This document shows positions 56,913 through 64,000 of a stretch of DNA of 64,000 bases, piece after piece (positions within the stretch are counted from its first letter, which is position 1; each line of letters starts with the position of its first letter). The notes beneath the pieces were generated by a model, which saw only the letters and a program-made list of their open reading frames with translations, was not told where the DNA came from and ran no database searches. The stretch covers positions 914,705-978,704 of the forward strand of contig NZ_CBXV010000008.1 in the NCBI RefSeq assembly GCF_000820845.2, in the 5' to 3' direction. Origin of the DNA: Pyrinomonas methylaliphatogenes (GTDB taxonomy: Bacteria > Acidobacteriota > Blastocatellia > Pyrinomonadales > Pyrinomonadaceae). Made by a program: the position numbers and the translations under genes.

Positions 56913-58850
56913 ATGCAAGAGCAGAACAGAAACAAGGGTTTCGACATCAGCGAACGGTTGGAGCAGTTGAGGCGTGAGCGCGAAGCCCTTCGCTGGGAAG
57001 GGACTTTCCGCGACTACTTCGAACTGGTCGTTCAGAACCCGAAATTGGCGCAACTGTCGCACGCGCGCATCAACGAGATGATACATGCGGCGGGTGTGGA
57101 GAAGATCAACGAGGGCACCCGCGACGAAATCATACGCTATAACTTCTTCGCCCGAGAGCTCTTCGGCATCGAGGAGTCGATCCAAAAGATCGTCGAGTAT
57201 TTCAAATCCGCCGCGCAGCGGCTCGAAGTGCGCAAACGCATCCTGCTGTTGATGGGACCGGTCGGCGGCGGTAAATCGACCATCGTCAATATGCTCAAAC
57301 GCGGGCTCGAGGAGTGGACGCGCACCGACCAAGGCGCCGTTTACGCGATTAAAGATTGTCCGATGCACGAAGAGCCGCTACATCTGATCCCACACGAACT
57401 CCGTCCGGAGATCGAAAGGCTCTACGGAATCTACATCGAGGGCGATCTCTGCCCGCAGTGCCGTTACATGCTGGAGCACACTTATGGCGGGCGGCACGAA
57501 GATGTGCGCGTGCATCGCATCGTCTTTTCGGAAAAGGATCGGATCGGCATCGGCACCTTCGCCCCGTCGGATCCGAAGAGTCAAGACATCACGGAGCTTA
57601 CTGGCTCGATCGATCTTTCAACCATCGGCGAAGTGGGCGTCGAATCGGACCCGCGCGCCTATCGGTTCGACGGCGAGCTGAACATCGCCAACCGGGGCAT
57701 CATGGAGTTCGTCGAGATGCTCAAAGTCGATGAGAAGTTTTTGTACTCGCTCTTGACGCTTTCGCAAGAGCAGAGCATCAAGACGGGGCGCTTTGCGATG
57801 ATCTACGCCGACGAGGTGATCATCTCGCACACGAACGAGAACGAGTATTTGGCTTTCGCCGGAAACAAGAAGGCAGAGGCCTTACAGGATCGCATCATCC
57901 TCGTGCGCGTGCCATACAACTTGCGCGTGTCGCAGGAAGAGCGCATCTACGACAAGCTCCTGAAACAATCGGAAGCGCTCAAGAACGTCCATATCGCGCC
58001 TTACACGCTGAAGGTCGCGGCGATGTTCGCCGTCATGACGCGGCTCGAAGAGCCGAAGCGCGCCAACGTCGACATCGTCAAGAAGATGAAACTTTACGAT
58101 GGCGAAGATGTCGAGGGATACAAGTCGAAGGACGTGCGCGAGCTCAAAGAAGAGGCCGAGCGCGAGGGCATGGATGGCATCAGCCCGCGCTACATCATCA
58201 ATCGTCTATCGTCGGCTCTGGTGCGCGATGGCGTCACTTGCTTGACGCCGATCGATGCGCTGCGCGCGATCAAAGATGGCTTCGACACGCACACCGGCAT
58301 CACGCCCGAACAGCGCGAGCGCTACTTGAACTTGATCAGCTTGGCGCGCAAAGAATACGACGAGATCGCCAAGGTCGAGGTTCAGCGCGCCTTCGTCTAC
58401 TCGTTCGAGGAGATGGCGCGCACCCTTTGCAATAACTATCTCGATAACGTCGAGGCCTACTGCAACAAGGAGAAGATCAAAGATCCGATCACCGAAGAGG
58501 AGATGGAGCCAGATGAGCAGTTGATGCGCTCGATCGAAGAGCAGATCGGGATCACCGAGAACGCGAAGAACACTTTCCGACAGGAGATCCTGATCCGCAT
58601 CTCGTCCTATGCGCGCAAAGGGAAAGCGTTCGATTACACCTCGCACGAACGGTTGAAAGAGGCGATCGAGAAGAAGATCTTCGCCGATTTGAAGGACGTG
58701 GTGAAGATCACCACCTCGACCAAGACGCCCGATCCCGATCAATTGCGGCGCATCAATGAGGTGATCGATCGCCTCATACGCGAGCATGGTTACTGCCCCG
58801 TTTGCGCCAATGAGCTATTGAGTTATGTCGGCACGTTGTTGTCGCGTTAG
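56913..58850 (+). CDS. prkA: PrkA-type AAA serine protein kinase
   Basis: 645 residues, normal length. An N-terminal AAA domain has Walker A GPVGGGKS (115-122) and DELF-like KDCPMHEEPLHLIP. CPQCRYML is a Cys knuckle near residue 173. IYADEVIISHTNENEY and RIILVRVPYNLRV follow, and a C-terminal kinase-like part ends in CPVCANELLSYV. PrkA, DUF444 (YeaH) and SpoVR are a conserved trio tied to stress and stationary phase. ATG 56913 has GAAGAGA before it. Confidence 0.96.
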   Translation: MQEQNRNKGFDISERLEQLRREREALRWEGTFRDYFELVVQNPKLAQLSHARINEMIHAAGVEKINEGTRDEIIRYNFFARELFGIEESIQKIVEYFKSAAQRLEVRKRILLLMGPVGGGKSTIVNMLKRGLEEWTRTDQGAVYAIKDCPMHEEPLHLIPHELRPEIERLYGIYIEGDLCPQCRYMLEHTYGGRHEDVRVHRIVFSEKDRIGIGTFAPSDPKSQDITELTGSIDLSTIGEVGVESDPRAYRFDGELNIANRGIMEFVEMLKVDEKFLYSLLTLSQEQSIKTGRFAMIYADEVIISHTNENEYLAFAGNKKAEALQDRIILVRVPYNLRVSQEERIYDKLLKQSEALKNVHIAPYTLKVAAMFAVMTRLEEPKRANVDIVKKMKLYDGEDVEGYKSKDVRELKEEAEREGMDGISPRYIINRLSSALVRDGVTCLTPIDALRAIKDGFDTHTGITPEQRERYLNLISLARKEYDEIAKVEVQRAFVYSFEEMARTLCNNYLDNVEAYCNKEKIKDPITEEEMEPDEQLMRSIEEQIGITENAKNTFRQEILIRISSYARKGKAFDYTSHERLKEAIEKKIFADLKDVVKITTSTKTPDPDQLRRINEVIDRLIREHGYCPVCANELLSYVGTLLSR

Positions 58851-59011
58851 CGAGCGATGACGATTTGGCGATGGCCGCCGCCGCCGCCCGCCCGCGCTTT
58901 TGTGGTGATAAAGCGCGGGCGAAACTCTTCGAGGGAAGGTGCTTCAACGAAGCGAGAGGAAGATTGGGAAACTTGAGGGTCGAACCTCTGTTGAGCGAAT
59001 GGTGAAGTCCC

Positions 59012-60169
59012 ATGATGATTCAGCGCAACGATTGGTCGCTGCAGCGTAAGGGGATCATCGATCAGGAGCGGCACAAGGAGCGGGTGCGCGAGGCGATACG
59101 ACAGAATTTGGGCTCCATCGTCTCGAACGAGGCGATCATCCTCTCCGATGGCAAGAAGACCGTCCGCGTCCCGATCCGCTCGCTCGAAGAGTACAAATTC
59201 CGCTTCGATTATCGCAAACGGCGTCATGTGGGCCAGGGCGATGGGAAGACGAAGGTCGGCGACGTGATCGCGCGCGAGGGGCAAGGCGGACCCGGAGCGG
59301 GCGCTGGGCCGGCAGGGCAAGAGGCCGGCAGCGAATACTATGAGGCCGAAGTCGAGATCGACGAGATCGCCGCTCTGATCTTCGAGGATCTGCACCTGCC
59401 GTTTCTCGAGGAGAAGGCCAAACGCGCCGTCCCGTCGCGAGCCACGCGCTTTACCGAGATAAGGCGCACGGGCATCTTGGCGAATCTGGATAAACGCCGG
59501 ATGATCCTCGAGAACATCAAGCGCAACGCGCGCGAAAGGAACGATCCGCGCTTCGGCAACGTGAAGAAGGAGGATCTGCGTTTCAAGGCCTGGGAAGAGA
59601 TCCCGCACTATGAATCGAACGCCGTCGTCATCGCGATGATGGACGTCTCGGGTTCGATGGGCGAGTTCAAGAAGTATATCGCTCGTTCATTCTACTTTTG
59701 GATGGTCCGGTTCCTGCGTACCAAATATGATAACGTCGATATCGTCTTCATCTCGCACCACACGGAAGCGCGCGAGGTCACCGAAGAGCAGTTCTTCACG
59801 CAGGGCGAATCGGGCGGGACCGTCGTCTCTTCAGCCTATCGTCTGGCGCTCGATATCATCCGCGAGCGCTATAACCCGCGCGATTGGAATATCTATCCGT
59901 TCCATTTCTCCGATGGCGACAACTATTACTCGGATAACGAAGAGGCCGTGCGCTTGGCCGATGAGCTGATCGCGACTTGCAACCTCTTCGGCTATGGCGA
60001 GATCGGGGAGGAGGGCGGAGCTGGTTATCGGCGTTCATCCGGCGCGCTGCTTTCGATCTTCAACGACCGGTTGAAGAATAAGGAGCGATTCGTCGGCGTG
60101 CGCATCGACGACAAAGAGGACGTCTATCCGGCGCTGCGCCAATTCTTCGGCAAACGGGGCGAACTATAG
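59012..60169 (+). CDS. DUF444 (YeaH/YhbH) protein with VWA-like domain
   Basis: 385 residues. The N-terminal half is basic with a Gly-rich loop (about residues 90-105). The VWA-like domain carries the metal-site motif MMDVSGSMG (Asp211 region), then FISHHTEAREVTEEQFFTQGESGGT and FHFSDGDNYYSDNEE. Family members are translated with prkA and spoVR and probably act with the kinase. The gap to prkA is 161 nt and to spoVR 7 nt. The start ATG 59012 is preceded by GTGAAG. Confidence 0.94.
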   Translation: MMIQRNDWSLQRKGIIDQERHKERVREAIRQNLGSIVSNEAIILSDGKKTVRVPIRSLEEYKFRFDYRKRRHVGQGDGKTKVGDVIAREGQGGPGAGAGPAGQEAGSEYYEAEVEIDEIAALIFEDLHLPFLEEKAKRAVPSRATRFTEIRRTGILANLDKRRMILENIKRNARERNDPRFGNVKKEDLRFKAWEEIPHYESNAVVIAMMDVSGSMGEFKKYIARSFYFWMVRFLRTKYDNVDIVFISHHTEAREVTEEQFFTQGESGGTVVSSAYRLALDIIRERYNPRDWNIYPFHFSDGDNYYSDNEEAVRLADELIATCNLFGYGEIGEEGGAGYRRSSGALLSIFNDRLKNKERFVGVRIDDKEDVYPALRQFFGKRGEL

Positions 60170-60176
60170 CTGAAAG

Positions 60177-61571
60177 ATGTCGGACCGAGAGATCAAAGAG
60201 CTGGAAAAGGCCCTCGAGCAGATTTGGGATGTCGCTTTGCGCTTCGGGCTCGATCCTTTCCCGACCCATTTTGAGATCGTGCCCGCGACGGTGATGTACG
60301 AGATCGGTTCCTATGCCCTGCCCGGAAGGTATTCCCACTGGACGTTCGGCAAAGCCTATCAGCGGATGAAGACGATGTATGACTTCGGGCTGTCGAAGAT
60401 CTACGAAGTCGTCATCAATACGAACCCGGCCTACGGCTTCTTGCTCGAAACGAACAGTTTGATTCAGAACAAGCTCGTCATGGCGCACGTGCTCGGGCAT
60501 ACAGACTTTTTCAAGAACAACGTCTACTTCTCGAAGACCAACCGGCGCATGATCGAAACGGCATCGACGCATGCGGCGCGGATGGCCGAATATGAGTTCA
60601 AATATGGGCGCAAGACGGTCGAAAAGTTCCTCGACGCCGTGCTCTCGATCGAGGAGCATATCGATCCCGATTTCTTCATCCGTCGCGATGGCGAGGAGAA
60701 GAGAGCGCAAGCTTCGCCGAAAAAGGTCGAGGGGCGATACGATGACCTCTTAGGTCCGCGCGAGGTCAAGCCCGCGGAAGAGGAGAAGCCGCGCGGCGAG
60801 CGGTTGCCGGAAAAGGATATCGTTTACTACATCATGAAAAACTCGCCCGTCCTCGAAGATTGGCAGCGCGATATCATGGCGATGATCCATGAGGAGATGG
60901 AATATTTCATCCCGCAGATGCAGACGAAGGTGATGAACGAGGGATGGGCCTCTTTCTGGCACGCGCGGATCATGCGCGAACTCGATTTGACGGATGAAGA
61001 GCTGATCGAATTCGCCGAGTTGCACGCGAGCGTCGTCTCGCCTCACAAGGGACAGCTCAATCCATACTATCTCGGTTACAAGATCTTCGAAGACATCGAG
61101 CGTCGTTGGGATAACCCGACGAAGGAGGAGCAGGAACTCTTCGGTCGGCGACCGGGGCAAGGGCGCGAGAAGATCTTCGAGGTGCGGGAATTGGAGAACG
61201 ACGTCTCTTTCTTGCGCAATTACTTGACCGAGGAGTTATGCGAGGAATTGGATCTATTCGTCTATGAGCTGGTCGATGACGAAGAGTGGCGCGTGACGGA
61301 GAAGAACTGGGAGCGGGTGCGCGATCAGCTGGTGGCGAACATGACCAACTTCGGTTTCCCTTACATCGTCGTCGCGGATGGCGATTACAATCGGAACCGC
61401 GAACTCTATCTGCAACATAGGTACGAGGGGGCGGAGTTGGACCAGAAATATGCTCGCAAGGTGCTCGAATATATCTACACGCTCTGGGGGCGCCCCGTGC
61501 ATCTTGAAACGGTCGTCGATGGCGAGACGATCGTGATGCATTACGATGGGCAAGAGCATGATGAAGATTAA
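60177..61571 (+). CDS. SpoVR-family protein
   Basis: 464 residues. Conserved [56 protein letters not shown] and [15 protein letters not shown] segments. SpoVR was named for a spore-cortex defect in Bacillus, but occurs widely in non-spore-formers, where its role is unknown. Third gene of the prkA-DUF444-spoVR operon. In the middle (about 180-205) it has a charged linker. Confidence 0.95.
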   Translation: MSDREIKELEKALEQIWDVALRFGLDPFPTHFEIVPATVMYEIGSYALPGRYSHWTFGKAYQRMKTMYDFGLSKIYEVVINTNPAYGFLLETNSLIQNKLVMAHVLGHTDFFKNNVYFSKTNRRMIETASTHAARMAEYEFKYGRKTVEKFLDAVLSIEEHIDPDFFIRRDGEEKRAQASPKKVEGRYDDLLGPREVKPAEEEKPRGERLPEKDIVYYIMKNSPVLEDWQRDIMAMIHEEMEYFIPQMQTKVMNEGWASFWHARIMRELDLTDEELIEFAELHASVVSPHKGQLNPYYLGYKIFEDIERRWDNPTKEEQELFGRRPGQGREKIFEVRELENDVSFLRNYLTEELCEELDLFVYELVDDEEWRVTEKNWERVRDQLVANMTNFGFPYIVVADGDYNRNRELYLQHRYEGAELDQKYARKVLEYIYTLWGRPVHLETVVDGETIVMHYDGQEHDED

Positions 61572-61690
61572 GGGGATCGTCTCGCAAACGATCGCTGCGC
61601 CTTTGCGAAGAGCGCCGCGTGGACAGGCGGGAGGGTTCAGAGGGGCCGATTCGCGATCATCTTCGCCAAAGCCCGCTCCGGCTGCGTTGA

Positions 61691-62188
61691 TCAGTTGGCG
61701 GACCTCTCACCGCGACGGCGGCGCGGGTTAGGCCGCATCCGGCGAAGCCGCAGCGCCTCATCTTTGGTCAGCAGATTCAACGCATCGACGACGGGCACGA
61801 GACGCCTGCCCCAGCGAAGCACACGCTTGACGAACTGCGGATTCAACTTGTCGCCGAGTAGCGCGACCTCTCCGATGCGATCCTCTTCAGCTTCGTATAC
61901 CTCGCAAACTTCATCGACGATCGCGCCGATGAAGCGCTCGCCCAAGCGTATGGCGAGGATGTGGCGCGGCTGAGTGTGCGCTTCGACTTCGGCGCGCAAG
62001 CGAAGATCGACCACTGGCAGCATGTGCCCACGCACATCGATCACGCCGACCAGAAATTTCGGCGCGCGCGGCATGCGCACTGGCTCTTGATAGGCGAAGA
62101 CTTCGGCGACCTCGCTCACGTCGAAAGCGAAATATTCATCGTCGAGACGGAAGATGACGAATTCTCGTAGCGCATCGTGAGCTTGCAT
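61691..62188 (-). CDS. CheW-domain protein
   Basis: 165 residues. A CheW-like fold: FVIFRLDDEYFAFDVSEVAEVF, RAPKFLVGVIDVRGHMLPVVDLR and IGAIVDEVCEVYEAEEDRI. The Arg-rich C-terminus is extra. CheW couples receptors to CheA; no other chemotaxis gene lies in the window, so its signalling partner is unknown. It may be co-transcribed with mutL, whose stop lies 57 nt upstream. Confidence 0.92.
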   Translation of the reverse strand: MQAHDALREFVIFRLDDEYFAFDVSEVAEVFAYQEPVRMPRAPKFLVGVIDVRGHMLPVVDLRLRAEVEAHTQPRHILAIRLGERFIGAIVDEVCEVYEAEEDRIGEVALLGDKLNPQFVKRVLRWGRRLVPVVDALNLLTKDEALRLRRMRPNPRRRRGERSAN

Positions 62189-62245
62189 CTTCGATCCCCA
62201 AGACCTATCCGTAAGCTGCGTTCAGTCTCTTCGCCACAGGGCCTC

Positions 62246-64000
62246 TCAAGTTCGGTGAAACCCTTTCTCGATATCGCGAAGCGCCAAGCGCAAGATGATC
62301 GGGCGCCCATGAGGGCAGGTCGTCGGCGAACTAGTCGTCAGAAGCTGATCGATCAGCCACCGCATCTTCTCCATCGTCAGCGGCGTATTGATCTTGATCG
62401 CCGCGCGGCAGGCGAGCGCGGCGGCGAGGCGATCGCGTAAGTTCTCGCGCGCCGCGCCGCGCTTCTCCACATCGACGGCTTCGAGAGCTTCGAGCAGAAG
62501 GTTGCGCGCTTCAGCCGGGGGCAGATCGGCGGGGACGGCGCGGATGGCGACGGTGCGCCCGGAAAGTCGCATCAAGGCGAACCCGATGGCTTCCAACTCA
62601 TCGGCGATGGTCTCGAAGGCGGCGGCCTGCGCTGGCGTCAGGTCGAAGACTTCGGGCACGAGCAGTTGTTGCGATTCGATGGGGCGAGCCTCTTCACGCG
62701 CGCGGTATTTGTCGAAAAGTATGCGTTCGTGGGCGACATGCTGATCGATGAGAAGCAAGCCTTCGGCATCGGTTGCGATGATGTAGCTGTCCTCCAACTG
62801 GCCCAGTGGGCGAATATCCGAAGAGAGCGATCCCAGCTCGACTTCGCGGACGAGAGGCGAAACGGATGCGAGCGGCGGAAGCGCGGTCCGCTCCGCTCTG
62901 ATCTCAAGCGTTGCGTCCATCTTTTCGGCCTTGTCGGTTGGCGCGCTGTGCCGCTCAAGCGCAGCGGGAGACGTCGTGGCCGACGCGCGAGCTTGCGCTT
63001 CGAAGCTTATGGCTTCGTGGCGGTCGGCGTTGAGCGGTCGGTCGGTGCGCGCGCCCACTACGATGTCACCGCCATGCGGCGCGGTCGGTTTATGATCTGC
63101 GTTGAGCGGTCGGTCGGGGCGGGCGAATTCGCGTTGGTGGCTTCGATCGAAGGCGATCCTCTCTTGCCTCAGTTGCGCGAACGGCGCGTTTCGGGATGGG
63201 GCGGGTTCGATCCGCGCCTCGCCAGGTGCGACCGCGAGCGGCACATATCCGGCGCCGTGGAGCGCGGCGCGCACGGCTTCGCGTATGGTTTCGGCCACCA
63301 ATTCGGGGCGGCGGAACCGCACCTCTATTTTTGCCGGATGGACGTTCACATCAACCTCATCGAATGGCACATCGAGGAAGAGGAGCGCTGCCGGATAAGT
63401 TCCGTGCGGCAGGATGGACCGGTAAGCTTCCGACAGGGCGCGCGCGATGAGCTTATCGCGCACGAAGCGCCCGTTGACGAAAAGATACTGCGCGTCGCGC
63501 GAGGTGCGCCGCTCTCTGGGCGCGGAGACGAAGCCGCGCACGAAGGCGCTTCCGCGCTCGCCGCCTTCGACGAGCAGCAGGTTTTCGATGAAATCAGCGC
63601 CGAAGATCTGGTACGCGCGTTCGCGCAAGTCGAGGGCTGGAGCGGCGCGCAGCGTTTCGCGTCCGTTGTTGATGAGCGTGAACTCGATCTCCGGGTGGGC
63701 CAGCGCGTAATGTGTGATGAGGTTCGTGAGATGGAAGCTTTCGGTCGCCTCTGAACGCAAGAACTTACGGCGCGCCGGGACGTTGAAGAAAAGATCGCGC
63801 ATGGTGATCGTCGTCCCGCGCGGGTGAGCGGCAGGTTCGACGTCGCGCAGCTTCCCGCCTTCGATCCGAACGCGCGTCCCATGCGGTTCATCGTCACACT
63901 TGGTCACGAGTTCGACGCGCGAAACGGCGGCGATCGAGGCCAGCGCTTCGCCGCGAAATCCGAGGGTGCGGATCTCGAAGAGATCTTCGAGCCGGCTGAT
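62246..64000 (-). CDS. mutL: DNA mismatch repair protein MutL (partial, N-terminus outside window)
   Basis: 584 codons are present; the frame runs off the right edge. The visible N-terminal part has TLGFRGEALASIAAVSRVEL, the third GHKL motif, then RDLFFNVPARRKFL and VDVNVHPAKIEVRFR of the transducer domain. A Pro/Ala-rich linker (about residues 270-380 of the visible part) carries an internal repeat. The C-terminal endonuclease-type domain shows LIDQHVAHERILFD (the DQHA-x2-E-x4-E motif with Val and Asp in place of Ala and Glu), ACRAAIKINTPL and CPHGRPI. MutL links mismatch recognition to strand incision; mutS is not in the window. Confidence 0.95.
   Translation of the reverse strand: MSRLEDLFEIRTLGFRGEALASIAAVSRVELVTKCDDEPHGTRVRIEGGKLRDVEPAAHPRGTTITMRDLFFNVPARRKFLRSEATESFHLTNLITHYALAHPEIEFTLINNGRETLRAAPALDLRERAYQIFGADFIENLLLVEGGERGSAFVRGFVSAPRERRTSRDAQYLFVNGRFVRDKLIARALSEAYRSILPHGTYPAALLFLDVPFDEVDVNVHPAKIEVRFRRPELVAETIREAVRAALHGAGYVPLAVAPGEARIEPAPSRNAPFAQLRQERIAFDRSHQREFARPDRPLNADHKPTAPHGGDIVVGARTDRPLNADRHEAISFEAQARASATTSPAALERHSAPTDKAEKMDATLEIRAERTALPPLASVSPLVREVELGSLSSDIRPLGQLEDSYIIATDAEGLLLIDQHVAHERILFDKYRAREEARPIESQQLLVPEVFDLTPAQAAAFETIADELEAIGFALMRLSGRTVAIRAVPADLPPAEARNLLLEALEAVDVEKRGAARENLRDRLAAALACRAAIKINTPLTMEKMRWLIDQLLTTSSPTTCPHGRPIILRLALRDIEKGFHRT
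63027..63117 (-). repeat. In-frame 19-bp direct repeat in the MutL linker
   Basis: GCGTTGAGCGGTCGGTCGG occurs at 63027-63045 and 63099-63117, 72 bp (24 codons) apart, encoding DRPLNAD twice. It lies in the poorly conserved linker. Confidence 0.75.

Overview
The window comes from a GC-rich chromosome, most likely of an acidobacterium close to Pyrinomonas or another member of class Blastocatellia. This is an inference. The supporting features are a very large Oar-type TonB-dependent receptor with an N-terminal carboxypeptidase-regulatory domain, a secreted VWFA-type protein, many secreted proteins with Gly/Ser-rich or repeat linkers, and a [NiFe]-hydrogenase locus of the high-affinity, trace-H2 type (group 1h, formerly group 5) known from actinobacteria and Pyrinomonas. 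I see no insertion sequence, prophage, rRNA or tRNA.

Layout. Bases 1-20570 hold a mixed housekeeping block. It contains a VWFA protein (cut by the left edge), alaS, a secreted peptidoglycan-binding protein, an M48 protease, an orphan ~1180-residue P-loop ATPase, a DUF2520 reductase-like protein and an ACT-malic enzyme. A small secreted protein, an RRM RNA-binding protein and a two-copy CRISPR-like repeat follow. Then comes a minus-strand run prmC-murA-HIT-M28 peptidase, and after it an HMA metallochaperone and cysE.

Bases 20697-41574 are one long plus-strand hydrogenase island of about 21 kb. It begins with a small subunit (hhyS1) that has no large subunit next to it and is followed after 9 nt by a PAS histidine kinase and then a NarL-type response regulator. 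A membrane protein comes next, and then the structural pair hhyS2-hhyL. Accessory genes follow: a NifU-Rieske-like fusion, DUF5947, DUF6084, two unknown proteins, a maturation protease, a 45-residue membrane microprotein and a YceI-like protein. The full hyp set (A, B, C, a second C-like gene, D, E, F) closes the island, with a tandem-SIS protein and a UXX-star glutaredoxin-like protein between hypE and hypF. Taken together this is a self-contained H2-oxidation locus: structural genes, Ni-Fe(CN)2CO assembly, endoproteolytic maturation, probable electron-transfer partners and its own two-component system.

Bases 41855-47954 hold gltB-gltD (glutamate synthase), ended by a strong hairpin shared with the convergent Oar-like receptor (51975-48106). 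A cytochrome c, a DUF445 protein, recX (minus strand) and truB follow. Next is the prkA-DUF444-spoVR stress cluster, then on the minus strand a CheW protein and mutL (cut by the right edge).

The most interesting material is the hydrogenase island. It has a duplicated small subunit with an Asp-to-Glu change at the position expected to ligate the proximal cluster, and that subunit sits against a sensor kinase. The island also carries an iron-sulfur fusion protein with altered ligands and a set of uncharacterised accessory genes.
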